Assembly (NCBI GenBank): GCA_030770545.1
Contig: CM061102.1
Location: 15,182,501-15,246,500 of the forward strand
DNA length: 64,000 nt
Origin: Macropodus opercularis
Lineage: Eukaryota > Chordata > Actinopteri > Anabantiformes > Osphronemidae
Reading direction: 5' to 3'
Shown here: one piece after another, positions 19,504 to 30,600 of the stretch
Position numbering within the stretch: position 1 is the stretch's first letter
Layout: each line of letters opens with the position of its first letter
Notes under the pieces: model-generated
Databases searched by the model: none
What the model saw: the letters and a program-made list of their open reading frames with translations, nothing else
Told to the model about the DNA's origin: nothing
Position numbers and translations under genes: made by a program

Positions 19504-20791
19504 CTATGCAACAACACCCGGACAATTGCGTCTGTCTAAGAAGTGAGTCTGACAGGAGCTCGACTTGGCGGCTGGAGCCGAAGGTGGGTGATTTGGGGGA
19601 GCAGCCTAGTGAACAAGCTGCATGCGATGAGTTTGGAGAGATGGACATGGAGACATCTAGTGGCGAGGGTGAGGAGAGTCCAGATGGGGCTGAGTCACTC
19701 AAGCCGCTGCACACAGTGGTCTGTGCCACTTCGGACATCGGCCCGAACTTGGATGCTGCGCCGCAGGATCCAGGTGGGGAAGACACACAGCGCGACACAG
19801 GCGTTCAGCAGGATGAGGGAGAGGGCAGCGCGTCAGCCGTGCTTTCGGCCTCTGGGAATATGGTTCCCTCTTAGTGCTCTGACAGAGGCGACTGCCTCGC
19901 AGTCTTCACAGACAACCCAGACGCAACAAACCCCACCGGATGAACCGCAGGCGGACGACTCGGATCAGTGCACAAGAAGCCGTGCGTATTACAAGAGCAT
20001 AAAATCAACGGGAGCGTATCTACAGGCAGACGGAAGAAATAACAACAAATACTGTGACTATCTTTTCCATGGTTTTGATCCTCTCCTTTAACGCCTCTGG
20101 GCTACGCTCGAGCGACAAAATCAACAGTTTCTTTGCCTCGGGGCAGGCTGACATAGTTTGCCTCCAAGAGACTCACTGGACCTCCTGCACAGAGCGGTAC
20201 ATAAGAGCGAAGTGGGGGGGACCCATTTTCACATCACCAGGGACGGACAAGTCATGTGGAGTCGCCGTCTGTTTTAAGAGCGCTTCGGTTACTGATATTA
20301 GGCATGTTCATAATGATTTGGAAGGTAGACTGATTGTCTGCACATTTGTGACAAATTCCGCTGCATATACACTGCTGAATGTATACGCACCAAATGTGAA
20401 GACAGATAGAAGACGATTCTTTCAGGGCATGGCTCAATATTGCGGACAAAATTGTTTATTAGTCGGAGACTTCAACGTGGCTCTCACACCTATGGTAACC
20501 AATAATGTGTTCACGGGGGATGTCAGTCGTCCAGCGATCTACAGACTCATACAATCGTATGAACTTATCGATATTTGGAGGGTCACACACCCGCGCACTA
20601 GAGCGTTCTCCCGCAGGCAGCAAGTGCTACACATAATAAAGCAGTCAAGAATGGACTTTTGTCTGGCCTCTTCTACAGTAGTGAAGCACATTTCTGGCGC
20701 GGACTACACCTTCAATGCATGGAGTGATCATGCCTTCTTCACCTTCAGACTATACAGGCCACGCATCGGAAACCCCAGAGGGTTTTGGTGT
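19504..20791 (+). mobile_element. LINE fragment copy B, right part
   Basis: Begins with the duplicated CTAT and continues the LINE exactly where 12993 left it: ORF1 tail, short spacer, truncated ORF2 and the same satellite junction at about 20791. It shares with copy A the codons for RLYRP near the end of the endonuclease, whereas C-F have RLHRP. Confidence 0.9.
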
Positions 20792-20806
20792 TTGAAGCAT
20801 CACTGA
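20069..20806 (+). CDS. Truncated LINE ORF2: endonuclease only (copy B)
   Basis: A 245-codon frame with the same residues as copy A, including the catalytic N, E, Y, D/N, D and SDH positions. As in copy A the stop codon comes from the satellite. It is downstream of the LTR insertion, so any transcript from the LINE 5' end would have to cross 6.5 kb of antisense element. Confidence 0.78.
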   Translation: MVLILSFNASGLRSSDKINSFFASGQADIVCLQETHWTSCTERYIRAKWGGPIFTSPGTDKSCGVAVCFKSASVTDIRHVHNDLEGRLIVCTFVTNSAAYTLLNVYAPNVKTDRRRFFQGMAQYCGQNCLLVGDFNVALTPMVTNNVFTGDVSRPAIYRLIQSYELIDIWRVTHPRTRAFSRRQQVLHIIKQSRMDFCLASSTVVKHISGADYTFNAWSDHAFFTFRLYRPRIGNPRGFWCLKHH

Positions 20807-23800
20807 GGCTGGGAACAGTGCGAAAACGCTTGGAATCGCCTGTTGTGTTCATTTCAGACCAAAAGAACACTACTTTTGTCAAAGTGATTTAAATGCATTT
20901 TAAAGGTGTTTGCCTGCTTCAGGGATGTATTTGGATCATTTCTAACACAAAAACTTCAATGGCATTGCTTGCATTCAGATGCTGCAGCTTAAAGCATCAC
21001 TGAGACTGGAGACAGTGTGAAAACGCTTTGAATCGCCTGTTGTGTTTATTTCAGACCAAAAGAACACATGCAATTTTCAAAGTGATTTAAATGCATTTTA
21101 AAGATGTTTGCCTGCTTCAGGGATGTATTTTGATCATTTCTTAAAGTCCTTTAAACACAAAAACTTCAATGGCATTGCTTGCATTCAAATGCAGCAGCTT
21201 AAAGCATCACTGAGGCTGGAAACAGTGCGAAAATGCTTGGAATCGCCTGTTCTGTTCATTTCAGACCAAAAGAACACTACTTTTGTCAAAGTGATTTAAA
21301 TGTATTTTAAAGGTGTTTGTCAGCTTTAGGGATGTATTTGGATCATTTCTAACACAAAAACTTCAATGGCATTGCTTGCATTCAGATGCTGCAGCTTAAA
21401 GCATCACTGAGGCTGGAAACAGTGCGAAAACGCTTGGAATCGCCTGTTGTGTTCATTTCAGACCAAAGAACACTAGTTTTGTCAAAGTGATTTAAATGCA
21501 TTTTAAAGGTGTTTGCCTGCTTCAGGGATGTATTTGGATCATTTCTAACACAAAAATTTCAATGGCATTGCTTGCATTCAAATGCAGCAGCTTAAAGCAT
21601 CACTGAGGCTGGAAACAGTGCGAAAACGCTTGGAATCGCCTATTGTGTTCATTTCAGACACAAAGAAATATACAAATGTCAAATTGATTTAAATGCATTT
21701 TAAAGGTGTTTGCCTGCTTCAGGGATGTATTTGGATCATTTCTAACACAAAAACTTCAATGGCATTGCTTGCATTTAGATGCAGCAGCTTAAAGCATCAC
21801 TGAGGCTGGAAACAGTGCGAAAACGCTTGGAATCGCCTGTTCTGTTCATTTCAGACCAAAAGAACACTACTTTTGTCAAAGTCATTTAAATAAATTTTAA
21901 AGGTGTTTGCCTGATTCAGGGATGTATTTGGATCATTTCTAACACAAAAACTTCAATGGCATTGCTTGCATTTAGATGCAGCTGCTTAAAGCATCACTGA
22001 GGCTAGAAACAGTGCGAAAACGCTTGGAATCGCCTGTTGTGTTCATTTCAGACCAAAAGAAATATACAAATGTCAAAGTAATTTAAATACATTTTAAAGG
22101 TGTTTGCCTGCTTCAGGGATGTATTTGAACCATTTCTAATACAAAAACTTAAATGGCATTGCTTGCATTCAGATGCTGCAGCTTAAAGCATCACTGAGGC
22201 TGGAAACAGTGCGAAATCGCCTGGAATCGCCTGTTGTGTTCATTTCAGCCCAAAGAACACTACTTTTGTCAAAGTCCTTTGAATGAATTTTAAGGGTGTT
22301 TGCCTGATTCAGGGATGTATTTGGATCAATTCTAACACAAAAACTTCAATGACATTGCTTGCATTCAGATGCTGCATCTTAAAGCATCACTTAGGCTGGA
22401 AACAGTGCAAAAACGCTTGGAATCGCCTGTTGTGTTCATTTCAGACCAAAAGAAATATACAAATGTCAAAGTGATTTAAATGCATTTTAAAGATGTTTGC
22501 CTGCTTCAGGGATGTATTTGGATCATTTCTAACACAAAAACTTCAATGGCATTGCTTGCATTTAGATGCAGCAGCTTAAAGCATCACTGAGGCTGGAAAC
22601 AGTGCGAAAATGCTTTGAATCGCCTGTTCTGTTCATTTCAGACCAAAAGAAAACTACTTTTGTCAAAGTAATTTAAATGCATTTTAAAGGTGTTTGCCTG
22701 CTTCAGGGATGTATTTGGATCTTTTCTAACACAAAAACTTCAATGGCATTGCTTGCATTCAAATGCAGCAGCTTAAAGCATCACTAAGGCTGGAAACAGT
22801 GTGAAAACGCTTGGAATCGCCTGTTCTGTTCATTTCAGACCAAACAACACTACTATTGTCAAAGTGATTTAAATGCATTTTAAAGGTGTTTGCCTGCTTC
22901 AAGGATGTATTTTGATCATTTCTAACACAAAAACTTCAATGGCATTGCTTGTATTCAGATGCTGCAGCTTAAAGCATCACTGAGGCTGGAAACAGTGCGA
23001 AAACGCTTGGAATCGCCTGTTTTGTTAATTTCAGACCAAAAGAACACTACTCTTGTCAAAGTAATTTAAATGCATTTTAATGGTGTTTGCCTGCTTCAGG
23101 GATGTATTTGGATCATTTCTAACACAAAAACCTAACGGGCAATGCTTGCATTGAAATGCAGCAGCTTGAAGCATCACTGAGACTGGAAACAGTGCGAAAA
23201 CGCTTGGAATCGCCTGTTCTGTTCATTTCAGATCAAAGAACACTACTTTTCTCAAAGTCCTTTAAATAAAATTTAAAGGTGTTTGCCTGCTTCAGGGATG
23301 TATTTTGATCATTTGTAAAACAAAAACTTAACGGACATTGCTTGCATTCAAATGCAGCAGCTTAAAGCATCACTGAGGCTGGAAACAGTGTGAAAACGCT
23401 TTGAATCGCCTGTTGTGTTCATTTCAGACCAACGAACACTAGTTTTGTCAAAGTCCTTTAAGTAAAATTTAAAGGTGTTTGCCTGCTTCAGGGATGTATT
23501 TGGATCATTTCTAACACAAAAAACTTCAATGGCATTGCTTCCATTCAAATGCAGCAGCTTAAAGCATCACTGAGGCTGGAAACAGTGCGAAAACGCTTGG
23601 AATCGCCTGTTCTGTTCATTTCAGACCAAAAGAAATATACAAATGTCAAAGTGATTTAAATGCATTTTAAAGATATTTGCCTGCTTCAGGGATGTATTTG
23701 GATTATTTTTAACACAAAAACTTCAATGGCATTGCTTGCATTTAGATGCAGCAGCTTAAAGCATCACTGAGGCTGGAAACAGTGCGAAAACGCTTGGAAT

Positions 23801-25377
23801 CGCCTGTTCTGTTCATTTCAGACCAAAGAACACTAGTTTTGTCAAAGTGATTTAAATGCATTTTAAAGGGGTTTGCCTGCTTCAGGGATGTATTTGGATC
23901 ATTTCTAACACAAAAACTTCAATGGCATTGCTTGTATTCAACTGCAGCAGCTTAAAGCATCACTGAGGCTGGAAACAGTGCGAAAACACTTGGAATCGCC
24001 TGTTGTTTTCATTTCAGACCAAAGAACACTACTTTTGTCAAAGTCATTTAAATAAATTTTAAAGGTGTTTGCCTGATTCAGGGATGTATTTGGATCAATT
24101 CTAATACAAAAACTTCAGTCGCATTGCTTGCATTCAGATGCAGCAGCTTGAAGCATCACTGAGGCTGGAAACAGTGCGAAAACGCTTGGAATCGCCTGTT
24201 CTGTTCATTTCAGACCAAAGAACACTAGTTTTGTCAAAGTCATTTAAATAAATTTTAAAGGTGTTTGCCTGCTTCAGGGATGTATTTGGATCATTTCTAA
24301 CACAAAAACTTCAGTGGCATTGCTTGTATTCAGATGCTGCAGCTTAAAGCATCACTGAGGCTGGAAACAGTGCGAAAACGCTTGGAATCGCCTGTTGTGT
24401 TCATTTCAGACCAAAAGAAAACTACTTTTGTCAAAGTGATTTAAATGCATTTTAAAGGTGTTTGCCTGCTTCAGGGATGTATTTGGATCATTTCTAACAC
24501 AAAAACTTCAATGGCATTGCTTGCATTTAGATGCTGCAGCTTAAAGCATCACTGAGGCTGGAAACAGTGCGAAAATGCTTTGAATCGCCTGTTCTTTTCA
24601 TTTCAGACCAAAAGAAAACTACTTTTGTCAAAGTGATTTAAATGCATTTTAAAGGTGTTTGCCTGCTTCAGGGATGTATTTGGATCATTTCTAACACAAA
24701 AACTTCAATGGCATTGCTTGCATTCAAATGCAGCAGCTTAAAGCATCACTGAGGCTGGAAACAGTGCGAAAACGCTTGGAATCGCCTGTTCTTTTCATTT
24801 CAGACACAAAGAAATATACAAATGTCAAAGTGATTTACATGCATTTTAAAGGTGTTTGCCTGCTTCAGGGATGTATTTGGATCATTTCTAACACAAAAAC
24901 TTCAATGGCATTGCTTGCATTCAAATGCAGCAGCTTAAAGCATCACTGAGGCTGGAGACAGTGTGAAAACGCTTGGAATCGCCTGTTCTGTTCATTTCAG
25001 ACCAAACAACACTACTATTGTCAAAGTGATTTAAATGCATTTTAAAGGTGTTTGCCTGCTTCAGGGATGTATTTGGATCATTTCTAACACAAAAAACTTC
25101 AATAGCATTACTTGCATTCAAATGCAGCAGCTTAAAGCATCACTAAGGCTGGAAACAGTGTGAAAACGCTTGGAATCGCCTGTTCTGTTCATTTCAGACC
25201 AAACAACACTACTATTGTCAAAGTGATTTAAATGCATTTTAAAGGTGTTTGCCTGCTTCAAGGATGTATTTTGATCATTTCTAACACAAAAACTTCAATG
25301 GCATTGCTTGTATTCAGATGCTGCAGCTTAAAGCATCACTGAGGCTGGAAACAGTGCGAAAACGCTTTGAATCGCCT
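20792..25377 (+). repeat. Satellite array, segment 3 (~23 monomers)
   Basis: Same monomer and orientation. After the standard post-LINE monomers it includes a variant unit with GAATTTTAAGGGTGTTTGCC (about 22284) and CTGCATCTTAAAGC that recurs only near 57986 and 59560, and a degraded block (23020-23560) with CCTAACGGGCAATGC that recurs near 55275, 61170 and 62720. Right-hand parts of the array thus share monomer order with this segment. Confidence 0.95.
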
Positions 25378-27591
25378 ACTCTGAGCACGTGTTTGAGACG
25401 CTGAGGTGTTTGTGAGTCGCTTCTTCGCCACTTTTTTCTCGATTTATTCGTTTTTTCTTCCTATTACCTTTTCTCTTTTTACTTATTCGGCTTGCTGGGT
25501 GTTTTTTCTTTACTCTCTGTCCCCCAGCGGCGACCGCTGGCTGGGGGGGAGGGCTCCTTCGGCGCTCTGACCTTTTCCCTCAACCTTTTCTTGGCGACAA
25601 ATTGGTTCTATTTGGACGGACAATGAAGCAAGCGATCGGATCGACGGCCTCGGTGCAGGTTCAGCAAGGAGGCCCCATTGGCAGCAACTCCGAACCAAGG
25701 ATGACGGCAATAATTAACTACAGGCAGGATTTAACAGTCAGCGTGGAGCTGGAGGGGGAAAGCACCGTGACGCCTATGGAGTTGATGAAGTGTACGCGTG
25801 AGCTGTGTGGAGGCTTGACCGCATGCCGGTACATCGGGGGAAAGAAATATAAGATAACAATGAGTCACGAGACCGGGAAAGCAAAGTTACTGGATGGATT
25901 TAAGATAGGAGATGTGTGTGTCATGGCCAGAGAACTTGGTAATGACGAGCTAGTAGTGTCATTCCTGGGCTTGCCGGTCTATATACCGGATGATGCTATT
26001 TTGAATAAGCTACGAGGATGGGGGGTGAAAGCAGTCTCCCCCATTAAAAGGCGCATGTGGCCAAGAATGCTGATGAAGGTTAAATTCACTGATACCGTGC
26101 AATCGCTACCGTACTCGGTGAGATTCAACACCGCTGGAGGTTATGAATACTTCAGAGTGATTCATGACAGGCAAGTCAGAGTATGCAGGCTCTGTATGAA
26201 ACCGGGGCACATCCTGCACGACTGCCCAGAGTTCACTTGTCATCGCTGCGGTGCCCAAGGACACTATGCTAGAGAATGTACCAAGCTCTCGGCTAAATGC
26301 AGTCTATGCAACAACACCCGGACAATTGCGTCTGTCTAAGAAGTGAGTCTGACAGGAGCTCGACTTGGCGGCTGGAGCCGAAGGTGAGTGATTTGGGGGA
26401 GCAGCCTAGTGAACAAGCTGCATGCGATGAGTTTGGAGAGATGGACATGGAGACATCTAGTGGCGAGGGTGAGGAGAGTCCAGATGGGGCTGAGTCACTC
26501 AAGCCGCTGCACACAGTGGTCTGTGCCACTTCGGACATCGGCCCGAACTTGGATGCTGCGCCGCAGGATCCAGGTGGGGAAGACACACAGCGCGACACAG
26601 GCGTTCAGCAGGATGAGGGAGAGGGCAGCGCGTCAGCCGTGCTTTCGGCCTCTGGGAATATGGTTCCCTCTTAGTGCTCTGACAGAGGCGACTGCCTCGC
26701 AGTCTTCACAGACAACCCAGACGCAACAAACCCCACCGGATGAACCGCAGGCGGACGACTCGGATCAGTGCGCAAGAAGCCGCGCGTATTACAAGAGCAT
26801 AAAATCAACGGGAGCGTATCTACAGGCAGACGGAAGAAATAACAACAAATACTGTGACTATCTTTTCCATGGTTTTGATCCTCTCCTTTAACGCCTCTGG
26901 GCTACGCTCGAGCGACAAAATCAACAGTTTCTTTGCCTCGGGGCAGGCTGACATAGTTTGCCTCCAAGAGACTCACTGGACCTCCTGCACAGAGCGGTAC
27001 ATAAGAGCGAAGTGGGGGGGACCCATTTTCACATCACCAGGGACGGACAAGTCATGTGGAGTCGCCGTCTGTTTTAAGAGCGCTTCGGTTACTGATATTA
27101 GGCATGTTCATAATGATTTGGAAGGTAGACTGATTGTCTGCACATTTGTGACAAATTCCGCTGCATATACACTGCTGAATGTATACGCACCAAATGTGAA
27201 GACAGATAGAAGACGATTCTTTCAGGGCATGGCTCAATATTGCGGACAAAATTGTTTATTAGTCGGAGACTTCAACGTGGCTCTCACACCTATGGTAACC
27301 AATAATGTGTTCACGGGGGATGTCAGTCGTCCAGCGATCTACAGACTCATACAATCGTATGAACTTATCGATATTTGGAGGGTCACACACCCGCGCACTA
27401 GAGCGTTCTCCCGCAGGCAGCAAGTGCTACACATAATAAAGCAGTCAAGAATGGACTTTTGTCTGGCCTCTTCTACAGTAGTGAAGCACATTTCTGGCGC
27501 GGACTACACCTTCAATGCATGGAGTGATCATGCCTTCTTCACCTTCAGACTGCACAGGCCACGCATCGGAAACCCCAGAGGGTTTTGGTGT
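25378..27591 (+). mobile_element. LINE fragment copy C
   Basis: A 2214-bp copy with the standard junctions; the leader has lost one T (CTTCTTCGCC where others have CTTCTTTCGCC). It shares with copy E the change giving KKYK in ORF1 and the downstream satellite variant CACTGATACTGGAG, so C and E descend from a common unit. The frame-shifted ORF1 tail runs to 26674. Confidence 0.9.
25623..26339 (+). CDS. LINE ORF1 protein, CCHC zinc-knuckle (copy C)
   Basis: Same 238-residue product and same early stop in the third knuckle as copy A. The one amino-acid difference I see is KKYK in place of KKYE. Both complete zinc knuckles are intact. Confidence 0.72.
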   Translation: MKQAIGSTASVQVQQGGPIGSNSEPRMTAIINYRQDLTVSVELEGESTVTPMELMKCTRELCGGLTACRYIGGKKYKITMSHETGKAKLLDGFKIGDVCVMARELGNDELVVSFLGLPVYIPDDAILNKLRGWGVKAVSPIKRRMWPRMLMKVKFTDTVQSLPYSVRFNTAGGYEYFRVIHDRQVRVCRLCMKPGHILHDCPEFTCHRCGAQGHYARECTKLSAKCSLCNNTRTIASV

Positions 27592-27606
27592 TTGAAGCAT
27601 CACTGA
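26869..27606 (+). CDS. Truncated LINE ORF2: endonuclease only (copy C)
   Basis: A 245-codon frame with all catalytic positions present, ending in satellite-derived LKHH and stop. It has RLHRP where copies A and B have RLYRP. Confidence 0.78.
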   Translation: MVLILSFNASGLRSSDKINSFFASGQADIVCLQETHWTSCTERYIRAKWGGPIFTSPGTDKSCGVAVCFKSASVTDIRHVHNDLEGRLIVCTFVTNSAAYTLLNVYAPNVKTDRRRFFQGMAQYCGQNCLLVGDFNVALTPMVTNNVFTGDVSRPAIYRLIQSYELIDIWRVTHPRTRAFSRRQQVLHIIKQSRMDFCLASSTVVKHISGADYTFNAWSDHAFFTFRLHRPRIGNPRGFWCLKHH

Positions 27607-30600
27607 GGCTGGGAACAGTGCGAAAACGCTTGGAATCGCCTGTTGTGTTCATTTCAGACCAAAAGAACACTACTTTTGTCAAAGTGATTTAAATGCATTT
27701 TAAAGGTGTTTGCCTGCTTCAGGGATGTATTTGGATCATTTCTAACACAAAAACTTCAATGGCATTGATTGCATTCAGATGCTGCAGCTTAAAGCATCAC
27801 TGATACTGGAGACAGTGTGAAAACGCTTTGAATCGCCTGTTGTGTTTATTTCAGACCAAAAGAACACATGCAATTTTCAAAGTGATTTAAATGCATTTTA
27901 AAGATGTTTGCCTGCTTTAGGGATGTATTTGGATCATTTCTAACACAAAAACTTCAATGGCATTGCTTGCATTCAGATGCTGCAGCTTAAAGCATCACTG
28001 AGGCTGGAAACAGTGCGAAAACGCTTGGAATCGCCTGTTCTTTTCATTTCAGACCAAAAGAAAACTACTTTTGTAAAAGTGATTTAAATGCATTTTAAAG
28101 GTGTTTGCCTGCTTCAGGGATGTATTTGGATCATTTCTAACACAAAAATTTCAATGGCATTGCTTGCATTCAAATGCAGCAGCTTAAAGCATCACTGAGG
28201 CTGGAAACAGTGCGAAAACGCTTGGAATCGCCTATTGTGTTCATTTCAGACACAAAGAAATATACAAATGTCAAATTGATTTAAATGCATTTTAAAGGTG
28301 TTTGCCTGCTTCAGGGATGTATTTGGATCATTTCTAACACAAAAACTTCAATGGCATTGCTTGCATTTAGATGCAGCAGCTTAAAGCATCACTGAGGCTG
28401 GAAACAGTGCGAAAACGCTTGGAATCGCCTGTTGTGTTCATTTCAGACCAAAAGAAAACTACTTTTGTCAAAGCCCTCTAAATAAATTTTAAAGGTTTTT
28501 GCCTGCTTCAGGGATATATTTGGATCATTTCTAAAACAGAAAACTTAAAAGCATTGGTTGCATTCAGATGCAGCAGCTTAAAGCATCACTGAGGCTGGAG
28601 ACAGTGCGAAAACGCTTGGAATCGCCTGTTGTGTTCATTTCAGACCAAAAGAACACTACTTTTGTCAAAGTCATTTAAATGCATTTTAAAGGTGTTTGCC
28701 TGCTTCAAGGATGTATTTGGATCATTTCTAACACAAAAACTTCAATGGCATTGCTTGTATTCAAATGCAGCAGCTTAAAGCATCACTGAGGCTGGAAACA
28801 GTGCGAAAACGCTTGGAATCGCCTGTTCTGTTCATTTCAGACCAAAGAACACTAGTTTTGTCAAAGTAATTTAAATGCATTTTAAAGGTGTTTGCCTGCT
28901 TCAAGGATGTATTTGGATCATTTCTAACACAAAAACTTCAATGGCATTGCTTGTATTCAGATCCTGCAGCTTAAAGCATCACTGAGGCTGGAAACAGTGT
29001 GAAAACGCTTGGAATGGCCTGTTCTGTTCATTTCAGACCAAAAGAAAACTACTTTTGTAAAAGTGATTTAAATGCATTTTAAAGGTGTTTGCCTGCTTCA
29101 GGGACGTATTTGGATCATTTCTAACACAAAAACTTCAATGGCATTGCTTGTATTCAGATGCTGCAGCTTAAAGCATCACTGAGGCTGGAAACAGTGCGAA
29201 AACGCTTGGAATCGCCTGTTCTGTTCATTTCAGACCAAAGAACACTAGTTTTGTCAAAGTCATTTAAATAAATTTTAAAGGTGTTTGCCTGCTTCAGGGA
29301 TGTATTTGGATCATTTCTAACACAAAAACTTCAGTGGCATTGCTTGTATTCAGATGCTGCAGCTTAAAGCATCACTGAGGCTGGAAACAGTGCGAAAACG
29401 CTTGGAATCGCCTGTTGTGTTCATTTCAGACCAAAAGAAAACTACTTTTGTCAAAGTGATTTAAATGCATTTTAAAGGTGTTTGCCTGCTTCAGGGATGT
29501 ATTTGGATCTTTTCTAACACAAAAACTTCAATGGCATTGCTTGCATTAAAATGCAGCAGCTTAAACCATCACTGAGGCTGGAAACAGTGCGAAAACGCTT
29601 GGAATCGCCTGTTCTTTTCATTTCAGACACAAAGAAATATACAAATGTCAAAGTGATTTACATGCATTTTAAAGGTGTTTGCCTGCTTCAGGGATGTATT
29701 TGAACCATTTCTAACACAAAAACGTAAATGGCATTGCTTGCATTCAGATGCTGCAGCTTAAAGCATCACTGAGAATGAAAACAGTGCGAAAACGCTTGGA
29801 ATCGCCTGTTCTGTTCATTTCAGACCAAAAGAAAACAACTTTTGTCAAAGTGATTTAAATGCATTTTAAAGGTGTTTGCCTGCTTCAGGGATGTATTTGG
29901 ATCATTTCTAACACAAAAACTTCAATGGCATTGCTTGCATTTAGATGCAGCAGCTTAAAGCATCACTGAGGCTAGAAACAGTGCGAAAACGCTTGGAATC
30001 GCCTGTTGTGTTCATTTCAGACCAAAAGAAATATACAAATGTCAAAGTAATTTAAATACATTTTAAAGGTGTTTGCCTGCTTCAGGGATGTATTTGAACC
30101 ATTTCTAATACAAAAACTTAAATGGCATTGCTTGCATTCAGATGCTGCAGCTTAAAGCATCACTGAGGCTGGAAACAGTGCGAAAACGCTTGGAATCGCC
30201 TGTTCTGTTCATTTCAGACCAAAAGAAAACTACTTTTGTCAAAGTAATTTAAATGCATTTTAAAGGTGTTTGCCTGCTTCAGGGATGTATTTTGATCATT
30301 TCTAACACAAAAACTTCAATGGCATTGCTTGCATTCAGATGCTGCAGCTTAAAGCATCATTGAGGCTGGAAACAGTGCGAAAACGCTTGGAATCGCCTGT
30401 TGTGTTCATTTCAGACCAAAAGAACACTACTTTTGTCAAAGTGATTTAAATGCATTTTAAAGATGTTTGCCTGCTTCAGGGATGTATTTGGATCATTTCT
30501 AACACAAAAACTTCAATGGCATTGCTTGCATTCAAATGCAGCAGCTTAAAGCATCACTGAGGCTGGAAACAGTGCGAAAACGCTTGGAATCGCCTGTTCT

